A stretch of DNA of 64,000 bases, taken from Mytilus edulis. Taxonomy: Eukaryota; Mollusca; Bivalvia; Mytilida; Mytilidae. Within the stretch, counting starts at the first letter, position 1. The number at the start of each line of letters is the position of its first letter. A model generated the notes under the pieces. The model did not search any database, had not been told where the DNA came from, and worked only from the letters and a program-made list of their open reading frames with translations. The stretch spans positions 43,053,601 through 43,117,600 of the forward strand of contig NC_092356.1 in NCBI RefSeq assembly GCF_963676685.1, read 5' to 3'. Of the stretch, positions 22,870 through 35,430 are shown piece after piece. A program made the translations under genes and the position numbers.

Positions 22870-23540
22870 TACGACTCACAACATTCCAGCAGCGCCTGCA
22901 TACGGAGTATATAACTCCCAATTTATACGTTATTCCCGGGCTTGTATTTCCTATCATGATTTCCTTGATAGAGAGTTGTTGCTCACGGAAGCTATTAAAA
23001 CAAGAGTTCCCAGAGGTGTAGTTGAATTCATCCCTTCGTAAATTTCACGGATGTCATCACGAGATGGTTGACCGTTACTGAATATCTGTTTCACCGATGA
23101 AACGGGATGTGGTTCCTTATGTCGTAACTACTATCCCGTTCCCTTTTCACGAATGTGAACTACCGAATTAGAATATTTACCAGAAATCATTGGTGACCAA
23201 GTGGTCTAAGTAGTTTCTAACTGTGCTCACTAGCCAGTCAACACCGAGTTTTTGAGTTAAAAACCCGCTCGTGCGGGTGCAATCGATTCTAATCTTAATT
23301 GACTTGGATTGTAATTTTTCCTATCGAAGGTCGTGATTTTCTCTGGGCACTCCGATCCGGCTTTCTCCAACAATCAAAATGTTCTGCCACGAAATAGCCC
23401 GAGAGCGGTGCTTAAAAGTGACGTTATAACACAAAATGTTACAGCAAGAGCAACACGACGGGTATGCATATGTGGAGCAGGAACTGCTTACCCTTCCGGA
23501 GCACATAAGATCACCCCCAGAATGCAGTTATTGGTTTTTC
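22870..23540 (+). pseudogene. Decayed reverse transcriptase 3' region, YIDD (Penelope-like?) retroelement
   Basis: Translation of 22874-23020 gives relics of the conserved stretch NIPAAPAYGVY ... QLIRYSRAC ... YHDFLDRE, with stops and shifts. This is the continuation of the RT seen intact at 53134-53619. Further on, GGAGCAGGAACTGCTTACCC and GGAGCACATAAGATCACCCC match the 3' tail of that family (53120-53145, reverse complement). Not functional. Confidence 0.6.
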
Positions 23541-25540
23541 TTGCGATTTTTTTTTTATGGTGGTTCAGTGATTCTAGACAATTTCATTTTGTGTGTTATT
23601 TTTTTGTGTGGTTTATTAGAAGTGAAGGTTTTTATAAAGGCATCTTTGAAGGTAAAAAATAGTTCATGTAATTTTCTTTTGTCATAAATTATTCTATCCT
23701 TTCTGTTGTAGATTTATGCCATCTTTCATATTTTTCCGGTTTGCTTAATGGAATTGCAGGTTTTCTGATGCTTCTTTTTCTCTCTTTTCAATGACATTGT
23801 ACTTGCAGTGCAAACAATGCCATAATCTGCATTCCCAATAGGTGTTGTAACCACAGGCATATCAAGGTCTCAGACCCGATTTTTTTTTATCTTCATGATA
23901 AAAAAAATCATATATACTTTAATACAACGTGTTATTAAAGTATGTAGGATGGACAATTCAAAGATAAGTGTCTGTTAGGCTGTGAGCATAGTAACTCGAG
24001 TTTATTGTTTATAGTTAATGCAACAGTTCGAGATTGATTATTCTTAAAACTTTTGTTGGTTTGTCTATATATATACTATTTGATCTATACAGCTGTCATT
24101 TATTATATATAATAAGTACTGTCTGTTATCTATTATCTGGGATTCAAGTGATTTATTATTTGCCAAGGTTAAAATCTTCCATTTACAATTATATTAGCTT
24201 TTAAATACCCATTTGCGCAATTTGGTGATGCATTTAATTCTTCAAAAGATGAACTTTTGTGATGAAAGATGATCGATAGTAACAACCAATAATTAATGTT
24301 CTGGAGTTGGCTATGTTCACCTCAGACCAAGCATTCTCACAGTTTGTTTGTATTTAGTGAGATTTCATCAAATGTCTTTTCATTTCTCTGATATTGAAAA
24401 TAAATCATAGGAGGATGTTTCTTTATCTAGCTAAGTTTCATTTTCAAATATCAAAATAACAAATATAAAGGGTAAAAGAGTACAACATTAAGAAGAGATT
24501 TTTTTTTGGAATGAAAATTTATGTTACTCACACTAAGTGGTGCACGCCAGTGCTGATGGTGTTGCTGTAGCTTGTTTATAGCTTTTCTTTTAGGGCTAGT
24601 GGTTCTTTTGGTTCCTTAGTGCTCATGAATGAAAATTCGCAAAGACAAAAAAGTCATATGAAATATAGATGATGAGAAATTTTTCATTCCACATTGGATA
24701 CAATCCCAAGAAATGTTTATGAGTCCATACTTCCACTTCTACTTCTACCACTAACTGACCCCCGTCATTTCGGTGACTATGCTTATACTGTTTGGTATGC
24801 ACTTCAAAATATAACAAGTTCAAAAATGTATTTATATAAGTATTGAAAATGTTATGCTGTACATAAATTTTATACATATGCCAATAAAAATATGGCACTT
24901 GAAATCTAATGTACATGCAGTAGTCTCTTGAATGAGTCAAGACTTTCCTCAGCGGTCATAGAGGCCAGTAAGGTGTTGCAATCTCTTATAATAGAAGGAC
25001 TCATCCCTAATGGTGGTCTTGCATGATGGTATTTGAAAAGTATAAACGTAAGTATTTCTTGAAAATCTGTCTGGTGGTATGAGTTTGTCTCATTTGATTA
25101 TTATCATGACTCTATAATAAAATTTTTTACAGAATCAGGGTAGACAGGAGATTCTAGTACTTCTGTAATTTAAATTATGAATAATTATCAATTATCAATC
25201 TTTCTTTCCTCATTTTGTATAAGAGCAATCAAAAATTGAAGGTGGTTTTCAAGATCCGAAAAATACAATAAAAATACATGCCAGAGTTTATTCTTTGGCA
25301 ATTTATATTTCATACCTGACATGTATATCATCATGTATCACAACACAGTTCTTTGTGTTTCCACGTTACAGCTTTATTGCACCAACATCAAGTCATTCTT
25401 GGTGTACCAATAACAAAATGTCAAAGTAAAGCAATACAGGAGGGAAAAACCTAATTTTGGTGTTAGAATGAGAGAACAAAAACTCAATCTAATTAAGATA
25501 TCAGTGGTCTAATATTTCGTTAAACTTATGCACAGATTGT
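23541..25540. other. No gene seen
   Basis: AT-rich. The small ORFs around 23333-23687 overlap the retroelement relic, and the 105-aa minus-strand ORF at 24623 has no recognisable features. Confidence 0.4.
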
Positions 25541-25568
25541 TAATAAACAGCTGCGCCATGAGCGCATG

Positions 25569-26440
25569 ATACGCCCGACGTCTTGTGTGGAGGTTTTATG
25601 CAATAATCATAAATAGTTTCTGAGAAAGTTTTAAGCAATTATAACCATATATTGTTTTTGAGACACGGCGGGACATGTGAAACCCCCCACCCTGTTTTTA
25701 TTTACAAAAAAATAAATATCACAAAAATAAAATTTTGAATCAAAACCAAAAAGTATACAGATCTTTAGATTAATATAACAAAGAAGTGTGTAAAGTTTTA
25801 AGCAATAATCATAAATCGATTTGAGATACGGCACAACAAGTAAAAAAAACCATCCCTCCCCTTTTTTTTTACAAAATACTAATAACTCAAAAATGAAATT
25901 TTGAATCATCACCAAAAAGTATACAGATCTTTAGATTAATATAACAAAGACATGTGTAAAGTTTTATGCAATAATCATAAATCGTTTTTGAGATATGACG
26001 CGACATGTAAAACTCCCCTCCCCCTTTTTTTTTTACAAAATACTCAATAACTCAAAAATGAAATTTTGAATCATCAACAAAAAGTATACAGATATTGAGA
26101 TTAATATAACTAAAAAGTGTTTAAAGTTTTAAGCCATAATCAAGAATCGTTTTTGAGATACAGTGCGACATGTGAAAAAACACACACCTGTTTTAGTTAA
26201 AAAGTGTCGTAACTCAAGTTTAAATCTTATTTTCACCAAAAAGTATACAGATCATTTGACCATCATAAGAAACAACTATGTTAAGTTTCATGAAATTTGG
26301 ATTAGTCGTTCTCAAGTTACGGTCCGACATGTTTACGCTGGACAGACAGACGGACGGACAGACAGACGGACGGACAGACGGACGGACACTGGACATTTGT
26401 ATAACATAATACGTCCCGTCAAAATTTTGACGGGCGTATA
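25569..26440 (+). mobile_element. Core-monomer element (about 165-bp tandem units, GACG/GACA tract)
   Basis: Bounded by inverted ends ATACGCCCG (25569-25577) and CGGGCGTAT (26432-26440). Inside are four to five monomers marked by ACCAAAAAGTATACAGAT at about 25745, 25911, 26076 and 26235 (spacings 166, 165, 159). Then comes a tetranucleotide tract of GACG and GACA (26341-26388), and then a perfect 20-bp palindrome at 26415-26434. Monomer plus microsatellite organisation resembles bivalve pearl/CvA-type elements, often classed as non-autonomous Helitrons. ORFs over it are spurious. Confidence 0.7.
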
Positions 26441-27571
26441 AAAACTTAACATAATGATAATGTGGTGTCTTAAGGTCAGTGCTGGTCGTAATTTTTATAA
26501 ATCTTTAATGCTCAAACAAATATTTTACACCACCTATGAACAAATTTCAATAAATTGTGTGACTGATTCAAGATTGGATTTCTTATAAGTTGTTACAAAT
26601 AAATGTAATGCATGATCACGCCGAATTTCCAAAATTGATATATCATTTCATACTGTACAGTATATTCCGGAATTTATTTAGAAATATTTCGGTACTTGTG
26701 CTTGTTTTACTTTATTTCAAAGGGAGATAACTCAGATTATTTTGGGAAAAGGGAAAAACCCATAAAAAAGAAATCAGAAAGCAGTTATAAATGTTAAAAA
26801 TATTGATATTTTACAAACGATAAACAGGTAAGAAAGAACAAAACAACGAATTGATAAGGAGACTTCTTTTGAAAATTGTGTTTTGGGTTTGGTTTCCCTT
26901 TGCCTGTGGTGTAGCAAATGAGTTGTATTTTCAGTTTTGAACATGTTGAACAAATCAAGTATTTTTTTTTCTTCTTCCGAATACAGGAGTAGACTCCTAG
27001 GTATGAGTGTAAAACTTCCCGGAACTTGTGTATACAATGTATACATGTTATAGTTAGATTAAACACATTAATCACATTCCGTCGTACAAAGGCATCCCAG
27101 AAAAAAAAAATAGCCTTGCCAGACGTCATAATTATTTGGACTAACATTTATCCTTTGATATTCAAGTTATACAAAGTGTAATGGGTAGATTTCAAGTGAC
27201 ACTCATAATTAAATTCTCCCTTAGGCGAGTCCACTAGTCCTGGACTTAATAAAAATATGTCTTACTATACAAATCCTTGTCATTTTCAATACAGTGAGTC
27301 AAAAGACACATCAAGACAATTAACAATGATTAAAGGTTGGACCGAATTAGCCAAAATGTAACATCCTTTTATAGCAATTTTTAGAAAATAATCTAAATTT
27401 TATTTTATTGCCTTGCTCTATCATGTCTATTCTGTCATAGTAACTTAAAGAATAAATTAGACGGCATTTGGCATTTCGTCTTCACACTCTTGAACTCACC
27501 AAGGCCAAAAATAGAGGGTCCCGTGATTGCCTACAAAATGTAATTGAGGTTGAGGAGTTCAAAGTTTAAGG
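26441..27571. other. No gene seen
   Basis: AT-rich; two overlapping minus-strand ORFs of 90 and 117 aa (26774-27147) have no recognisable features. Confidence 0.35.
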
Positions 27572-28890
27572 GCCAAGTGAGCTTTAATTTTCTCACTACT
27601 TGGCGTCCATCATCTGTGGCCTGTCGTCCGCCGTCTGCCGTCATTAACTTTAACAAAAATCTTCTCCTCTGAAACTGCTGGGCCAAATTTAACCCAACTT
27701 GGCCACAATCATCATTGGGGTATCTAGTTAAAAAAAATATGTCCCATGACCCGGCCAATCAACCAAGATGGCTGCCATGGCTAAAAATAGAACATACATG
27801 TAGGGGTAAAATGTAGATTTTGGCTTATATCTCAGAAACCAAAGCATTTAGAGCAAATCTGACATTGGGTTAAATTGTTAATCAGGTCAACATCTATTTG
27901 CCCTGAAATGTTCAGATCAATTGGACCTGTTGTTAGGTTGCTGCCCCTGAATTTGTAATTTTATGGAAATTTTGCCGTTTTTGGTTGTTATCTTGAATAT
28001 TATTATCATGATTATAGAAAGAGATAATACAAATGTATACATGTACATTTTTTTGTAAACAGCAATAATGTTTAGCAAAGTACATGTAAGATGTCAACAT
28101 GACCAAAATGATCAGTTATATCCCTTGATAGTCAATTTTTAACAATTTTTTCAGAAATTTTGTAATCTTTTACAAAAATCATCTCCTCTGAAACTACAAA
28201 ATGAACTACTAAAACAAATTTAACCAAACTTGTCCATAATCACCATTAGGGTATCTAGTTTTAAAATTGTGTCTGATGACCCTGCCCGCAAACCAAGATG
28301 GCATACATAGCTAAAAATAGTACATAGGGTAAAATGCAGTTTTTGGCTCATATCTCTAAAACCAAAGCATTTAGAGCAAATCTGACATGGAGTAAAATGT
28401 TCATTAGATCTGCCCTGAAATGTACAGACCATTCAGGCAACCAGTTGTTGGGTTGCTGCCCCCGAATTGGTAATTTTAAGAAAATTTGGCAGCTTTTTGG
28501 TGTTTATCTTGAATATTATTATAGATAGAGATAAAATGTAAACAGCAATAATGTACAGCAAAGTAAGACCTAAAAATTACTTTAGGTACATTTAAGACCT
28601 AAAAATTAGTCAACATGACTAAAATGGTCAATTGACTCCTTAAGGAGTCATTGCCCTTTACAAATTACAGTAATTTTTTTAGCAATTTTTACAAAATATT
28701 TTCAACTGTAACTACTGGGCCAAGTTCATTTTAAAAAGAGGCAAGCAGCAAGATTGTTCAGTAAAGTTTGATCTACAAATACATCATCATCACCAAAACA
28801 AAATTTTGTTATGAAACCATCTGTGTCCTTCAGTTTAATATGCAAATAGACCAAGGTGAGCGACACAGGCTCTTTAGAGCCTCTAGTATT
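27572..28890 (+). mobile_element. Core-monomer element, two 518-bp units plus a partial third
   Basis: The landmark TCTCCTCTGAAACT recurs at about 27662 and 28181 and, diverged, near 28697. Both full units contain AACCAAGATGGC, ACCAAAGCATTTAGAGCAAA and GGTTGCTGCCCC. The left end has a hairpin CCAAGTGAG/CTCACTACTTGG (27573-27603). The right end has GAGCGACACAGG and a 7-bp-stem palindrome AGGCTCTTTAGAGCCT (28867-28882) followed by CTAGT. A CCGTC-type tract is at 27626-27645. Confidence 0.65.
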
Positions 28891-30120
28891 TGTACTTATC
28901 AGTATTTGCCTTGTCTGCCTTTAATAAAAGAATAATAACTTATCTATGACTCTATAATATTTTATTTACAGAATCAGGGTAGACACTAGGAGATTTAAAA
29001 TTATGAAATATCACTGTCCATATCAATTATTCATTAAATTTTATCTATAAATTATCAAAATGTTTTTAATATTTTATTACTGTATGATTATTTTTTTCAG
29101 CAATTACGTTTTTCATTTTGTTTTTTTTCAACAATTATTCAAGAACCTGAAGAAGCTACAGTTTATTTTAACCATTTATTATTTACACAGTCGGATTATG
29201 AAAATTCTCAGTAATGAGCTGATCTACATGTAGAAACCTATGAAACAACCAAGCAATGAAAAGACTAGTGAAACTCTAGCTAAAATTGGTTTTTATAATC
29301 AATACTTTCTGACAATTTGTTGCCAGTCCATCTGCAAAACTCACTAAACATAATATGTCCTCATGTCCCCATAGGTGTGTTTTCTAATGTTCAATTTAAA
29401 GAAAATTCAGCATTCCCCAATCTTATTCAAATCTATAACAGAGTTTGAACAAAAAAGTATGTTATTGTCTCTTATATAAGGCTCTCATTTTGTGTGGTTT
29501 TCCAACATGTTAAGAGAGAAAACACCTGTTTTAAAAAAATTTGGATGATTTTTGTGCATTTAACAAGTCAGATTTCAGAATAATGATGAATATAAGTTTT
29601 TTTTTATGAAATAATGCTCTACCTCCTTCATAATCCTCTTAATATGCAACATCAATCTCTTTGAATAATTTAAAGCATTACCATGGTTTTCATAAGACCT
29701 GTAGTTAGAAAATAATTTCAAGTCAAGAGAAGATCATTAAAAATAGTATTAGATCGAAATTAATTTACATAGTTTTTATATATTCATAATTGAAAAGCCA
29801 ATCTTAAACATTAAAGGTCTTACTTTTCTTTTCATCTGTGACGATTTTAATTATAGATATTTATTGTTTTGCCATAAACTCAATAGTTTTTTTCTCGACT
29901 CTTTTTATTAAATGCAGTACAATGCAGATCATGTATAAGCACTGTCAATTGTAACAAAAATTATTTGACAATTTATGAATGAATATAGATATTACATTTG
30001 CTTTGGAGTTACTCCTCTTTCAGTGATATCACATGTAATAATTTGAAAGATGGACGTTGTAAAAATTTATTAACATGTCATTTTCTATGTTTTCAGAAAG
30101 ATAACAAAAGAAGACAAAAT
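28891..30120. other. No confident gene; possible upstream region of the death-domain gene
   Basis: AT-rich. A TTTTCAG at 30090-30096 could be a splice acceptor, but the sequence after it shows no recognisable protein motif. Confidence 0.3.
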
Positions 30121-30129
30121 TGGCAAACT

Positions 30130-30245
30130 GCTCAAAACATGCATACATTATTAGATTTCTTAATTCAACCTAACCTATTACTTCTTTCTGCTCAAAACAT
30201 GCATACATTATTTGATTACTTAATTCAACCTATATTAAAGAAGAT
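30130..30245 (+). repeat. Two-copy 60-bp tandem repeat
   Basis: CTCAAAACATGCATACATTA occurs at 30131 and again at 30191, exactly 60 nt apart, each followed by a TAATTCAACCTA block. It runs into the family A repeat at 30236. Confidence 0.8.
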
Positions 30246-30360
30246 GTGGTATGATTGCCAATGAGACAACTATCCACAAAAGACCAAAATGACACAGACA
30301 TTAACAACTATAGGTCAATGTACAGCCTTCAACAATGAGCAAAGCCCTTACCGCTAACCG
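30236..30360 (+). repeat. Interspersed repeat, family A copy
   Basis: AAGATGTGGTATGATTGCCA, ATGAGACAACTATCCACAAA, CAACTATAGGTCAATGTACA and CCTTCAACAATGAGCAAAGC; a clean copy of the family head. Confidence 0.75.
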
Positions 30361-30631
30361 ATTACTTCTTTATGATTGGAATATCTTCAAATTACTGAAT
30401 GTGATTGGTTTGTTCCATTATTTTTGAGAAACAACTGATTTTTCAATGTTGTACAATTTAGTCGTCTCAATTTGTTTTTACACAAGTTCTGTAGTCTTTT
30501 CTTCTGGTATGATGATTCACTTTAGTTTAAGTTAGTTCATTTCTTTCTATCAAATGTAACAGCCAAATATATATATACCAACTGGTTGTTTTGTAGGTAA
30601 AATTTTGGCAAAAAGTGATTTATAGTATTTT

Positions 30632-30655
30632 GTATAATTTCAGTAAGAAATAAAA
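30632..30655 (+). promoter_or_regulatory. Splice acceptor and 5' UTR stub of the death-domain gene
   Basis: TAATTTCAG ends at 30643, and the next in-frame codon is TAA. The first coding exon therefore begins with about 12 nt of untranslated sequence, and at least one untranslated exon must lie upstream. Confidence 0.5.
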
Positions 30656-33424
30656 ATGGTAAAAGAGACAACAACATTGGGAGATGGGAGATCTGCAGAT
30701 TCGTTCAGACCACAAGATATCCAAGTACCTAATATAGTTGTTTGGGGTAAGGATATACATGATTAAACAAGCTATTATTCATTGATGAATTTAGAATGAT
30801 TGAGAAACTGAGGGTCAACTCCATCACACAATATTGACCGTAGACAAATATTAGATTGATTTAGCTTTTCCTTTTACATGTTTTATGTCCCTATTTGTTC
30901 ATAAAACTCCTAAAATATTCAAACAATCCTTTGCATTCAAAGTTTGACTCTGGGTCTCTCAGATAAAGCGTTTAAAATCCAGTATTGTTTTTTCAAGATC
31001 TCTGAATTCATACTATTAATGTTTTTTTTTTATTTACTAATCCTAAGCATGACATCTATTCATTTAATATAATTCAAAGAAGATATTTTGTAAATTTTAA
31101 TTTCACAGTAACCAAACAATGTTCATGATCATGATAATGAGTATCAAGAGGTTATCATGCAGGCAATCCTCAGAATGTTCCTGTTATAAATACATGTACA
31201 TGTAGATAAGATAGTTGATAATTTCATCATGGGAAACAACTGATGAATTCTCCCATCAAAATTTGAATTTTATTCTTCAGAATCTACAAGACAGGTACAG
31301 AATTGGGAATTAGCCTATGTATCAGAAAAAATAGCAGAACAACCTAAAAACCAATGGAGAATTAGACAACAGAGTAAGTCATACATCACCATTCATTTGA
31401 AAATATATGTTGGTAGAATTTATATTTTTTTATAAATTTAAATCAGAACCCTGAAGAGGTTCTACCATTACACAAGAGTCATAAAAGAGAATCTGGATGG
31501 AGTTTACTGAACAGAGAATAATAGTGCATTATACATGTCATATTTATTTTAATTTTACCGGTCCCCTATGAAACTAAAAATTAGAGAATACAATATCAAG
31601 TCGTAATATGTGTACAAACTTTTTTCAAGCTGAATTTAAGTATTTAGGGGACATTATACAATTATTGACTTTTGATAAGGTTGAGCAAACCTCTGGTGTT
31701 GATATTCATTGTATCAACTGAAATCAAAAATCAACAATTGTTTTATTACATGTATATGATTTTTTATCGTCTTTAATTTTCAAGTTTTTTCTTAAGAAAC
31801 TGTTAAAACTGCTGCCTGTTTTATACTAAATATCTCATGATCTTAAATTAAAAATGTTCAAAAAAGTTTACTAAAAACAAATTAAATATATCAAATACAA
31901 GAAGAACAGAAAAAATACACGAAAAAACAAGAAGAAAAATAGACAAAAAGCAGGAAATTACTTGACATCATTAACCTACGTCATTGATGTTGCCTTGAAA
32001 AATCTATATTTGGGTACATGAACGCTGTTCAACATCTTTTATTAACCTCTCTTAATTTTTGCCATGGTGAATATAACGTTTAATTAAAATAGATCTCCTA
32101 TGCTTGTAGCCAAAGAGAGAACAGAAAATTTATAGTCATATAATAATTCTTTATATATATTCTTAATGCAAAAGTTTCCAAATATGTTCACATGGTGAAG
32201 TACTGACTTGAATTATTTACTTGTTTTAAAAATTCCAATAGGGAACATACTTTACATTATTGTAGTATTTAACCAATTTTTTAAGACGTTTTGGCCATTG
32301 GCCTTCTTCAGTTTCTTCATTTTTCTTTATAACTACATGGCTGACATTTCTTCACAACTACATAGCTGACATGGGAAGAAAAATAAGGAAACTGAAGAAG
32401 GCCAATGGCCAAAACATTTAGAAAAATATGTTTAATACTGCAATAATGTAAATTATTTAAAAGGCCATTAAAGTAATATTTGCTATACTTCTTTTGCATT
32501 TCAAGCCATTTTTGCCTTCATATTTTACTATCAATTTAATATCAAGCTATGTGATGATATTACTTCATCAAGTTCCACGTTTCATAGCTTTAAGAATACT
32601 GTGTATTTAGTAAATGAATGCAGTTACACTCCCTTTGCCTCATATTGATTGTAATCATAGTAGTTGTTTGCCTTTTAGCATGACCCATGTTTTAAATGTA
32701 TTGAGAAAACTAAAATGAAATTTGGAATTAATTAAATTGGAATATTATTTCATTTGAACTTTTTCCAGATAACAATCTCTTGACATCAGTTGTCCATTAA
32801 CTTTTTTTTAAATCCATATGTTTGAAACCACTGGGACCTTTTGAATAAAATTTTGTCTGAATCATTCATAAGAGTTGTATCTGTTGATGCTTTCAAGCAA
32901 ATATGGCTGCAAGTTATATAGATTATACACATTTGTTCCCTTTTCTCTGCAGTTATTATCTTTTTGAGAATTGTATATTGTGGACTTACTATTTGATGTT
33001 AAACTTTGCCAGTAATATTATGTGAGTCAGTGATTAACCTAGTCAATTTATTGAGAGCCATGGTAATATAATGGAGATGTTCTGCACATGTATATGCACT
33101 AATTAGATATGTTCAGAATCCCAAAAGCACAACAATAAAACACATCTAGATGTAAACATAATTTTTTTTTTAAAAGTTATCCATCTTTTATAGTGAAACC
33201 AATATTAACATCATTAATTTATTTTTACAGTGGAAACAATATATGGAAGACAGAAATTAGAATATTTAGAAGACAGAGATCGAGCATTAAAAGGAGAAGT
33301 GTTTTACACATGTTTACTGAAGTGGAGAAGACAACAAGAAAATGGACTTGCTCAAATATGCAAATTAGCACAGCTTCTCAGAGAGACAGGGTTTCTGGAG
33401 GTTGCAGAATCACTACAGCCTTGA
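30656..33424 (+). CDS. Small single death-domain protein (125 aa), three exons
   Basis: Exons 30656-30746, 31281-31373 and 33231-33424 join in frame across GT/AG borders. About 35 N-terminal residues are followed by one domain with the pattern of a death domain. W39 opens helix 1, NQW follows at 56-58, LEYLEDRDRALKGEVF gives helices 3-4, then LLKWRRQQENG, and helices 5-6 are ICKLAQLLRETGFLEVAESL. The last exon pattern is closest, by eye, to the FADD death domain. Such domains form homotypic complexes in apoptosis and innate immune signalling; the partner is unknown. The start is supported by an in-frame TAA at 30644, directly after a TTTCAG acceptor, and by the A at -3. No death-effector, CARD or kinase domain is visible. 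The 93-bp second exon and the splice borders are clear; the fold assignment is by motif reading only. Confidence 0.72.
32281..32420. repeat. Inverted pair of CTGAAGA-GGCCAATGGCC motifs
   Basis: The right arm 32388-32420 contains CTGAAGAAGGCCAATGGCCA followed by AAACATTTA. The left arm 32281-32315 is its reverse complement over about 30 nt. Between them, ACTACATGGCTGACAT and ACTACATAGCTGACAT form a small direct repeat. It lies in the second intron of the death-domain gene. Confidence 0.65.
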
Positions 33425-33529
33425 CTACTATGATAGTGTGTTCTTTTATCTTATGTATATAGATAAATGCAGGTTCCCATTGTATAAATGAGGTGATGGT
33501 GAATCAAAAGCAACCATACATAATATAAT

Positions 33530-33600
33530 GATTGGTTATTGTAAGACCCATTATAACTTGATTGGTTATTATAAGACCCATTATAACTTGATTGTAGACC
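33530..33600 (+). repeat. Two-copy tandem repeat, about 32 bp
   Basis: GATTGGTTATTGTAAGACCC and GATTGGTTATTATAAGACCC, each followed by ATTATAACTT. Confidence 0.75.
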
Positions 33601-33700
33601 ATTAACCTGTCAATTCTTGTAAAGATCATTAAAACTAAAAAAATTAAAAAAACACATTATTATTTAACGCATACTATCACTGTATGTTGTTTATCATTTT

Positions 33701-35430
33701 GTAGCTTTATCCTCAGGACTATTTTCAAAGTCACAGTATATTACATGAAAGACTAAGTGAAGATTTTAGCATAAAATGTAGGTGATTGTTTTGTAGCTTT
33801 ATCCTCAGGACTATTTTCAAAGTCACTGTATATTACATGAAAGACTAAGTGAAGATTTTAGCATAAAATGTAGGTGATTGTTTGGTAGCTTTATCATCAG
33901 GACTATTTTCAAAGTCACGGTATATTACATGAAAGACTAAGTGAAGATTTTAGCATAAAATTTAGGTGATTGTTTGGTAGCTTTATCCTCAGGACTATTT
34001 TCAAAGTCACGGTATTTACATGAAAGACTTAGTGAAGATTTTAGAATAAAATGTAGGTGATTGTTTGGTAGCTTTATCCTGCGGACTGTTTTCATAGTCA
34101 CAGTATATTACATGAAAGACTAAGTGAAGATTTTAGCATAAAATGTAGGTGATTGTTTGGTAGCTTTATCCTCAGGACTATTTTGAAAGTCACGGTATAT
34201 TACATGAAAGACTAAGTGAAGATTTTAGCATAAAATGTAGGTGATTGTTTGGTAGCTTTATCATCAGGACTATTTTCAAAGTCACGGTATATTACATGAA
34301 AGACTAAGTGAAGATTTTAGCATAAAATTTAGGTGATTGTTTGGTAGCTTTATCCTCAGGACTATTTTCAAAGTCACGGTATATTACACGAAAGACTAAG
34401 TGAAGATTTTAGCATAAAATGTAGGTGATTGTTTGGTAGCTTTATCCTCAGGACTATTTTCAAAGTCACGGTATTTACATGAAAGACTTAGTGAAGATTT
34501 TAGAATAAAATGTAGGTGATTGTTTGGTAGCTTTATCCTGCGGACTGTTTTCATAGTCACAGTATATTACATGAAAGACTAAGTGAAGATTTTAGCATAA
34601 AATGTAGGTGATTGTTTGGTAGCTTTATCCTCAGGACTATTTTCAAAGTCACGGTATATTACACGAAAGACTAAGTGAAGATTTTAGCATAAAATGTAGG
34701 TGATTGTTTGGTAGCTTTATCCTCAGGACTATTTTCAAAGTCACGGTATTTACATGAAAGACTTAGTGAAGATTTTAGAATAAAATGTAGGTGATTGTTT
34801 GGTAGCTTTATCCTGCGGACTGTTTTCATAGTCACAGTATATTACATGAAAGACTAAGTGAAGATTTTAGCATAAAATGTAGGTGATTGTTTGGTAGCTT
34901 TATCCTGCGGACTGTTTTCATAGTCACAGTATATTACATGAAAGACTAAGTGAAGATTTTAGCATAAAATGTAGGTGATTGTTTGGTAGCTTTATCCTCA
35001 GGACTATTTTCAAAGTCACGGTATATTACACGAAAGACTAAGTGAAGATTTTAGCATAAAATGTATGTGATTGTTTGGTAGCTTTATCCTCAGGACTATT
35101 TTGAAAGTCACGGTATTTACATGAAAGACTAAGTGAAGATTTTAGCATAAAATGTAGGTGATTGTTTGGTAGCTTTATCCTCAGGACTATTTTCAAAGTC
35201 ACGGTATATTACATGAAAGACTAAGTGAAGATTTTAGCATAAAATGTAGGTGATTGTTTGGTAGCTTTATCCTCAGGACTATTTTCAAAGTCACAGTGTA
35301 AATGGAAGACGATAGAGAATTGAGCATTTCTACATAAATTGTATGTGATCATTTGGTGGCTTGGTCCTGGGGACTGTCTTTATATTCACTGTGTATTGGA
35401 AAACCTGTGAACATTTCAGCATAAAATGTA
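33701..35430 (+). repeat. 92-bp satellite, about 19 units, with higher-order structure
   Basis: Units start at GTAGCTTTATCC: 33701, 33793, 33885, 33977, 34067, 34159 and onward every 90-92 nt to 35257, with a degraded unit at 35347. Three variants alternate: normal (CTCAGGACTATTTTCAAAG), a 90-bp form (GGTATTTACATG and GACTTAG) and a third (CTGCGGACTGTTTTCATAG). The trio starting at 34343 recurs at 34617, giving a 274-bp higher-order period. The first and last units are the most diverged, as expected for unequal exchange. Confidence 0.95.

Noticed and set aside
33701..35430. CRISPR-like array
   Set aside because: Units are directly tandem 92-mers with no unique spacers, in a eukaryotic setting; this is a satellite.
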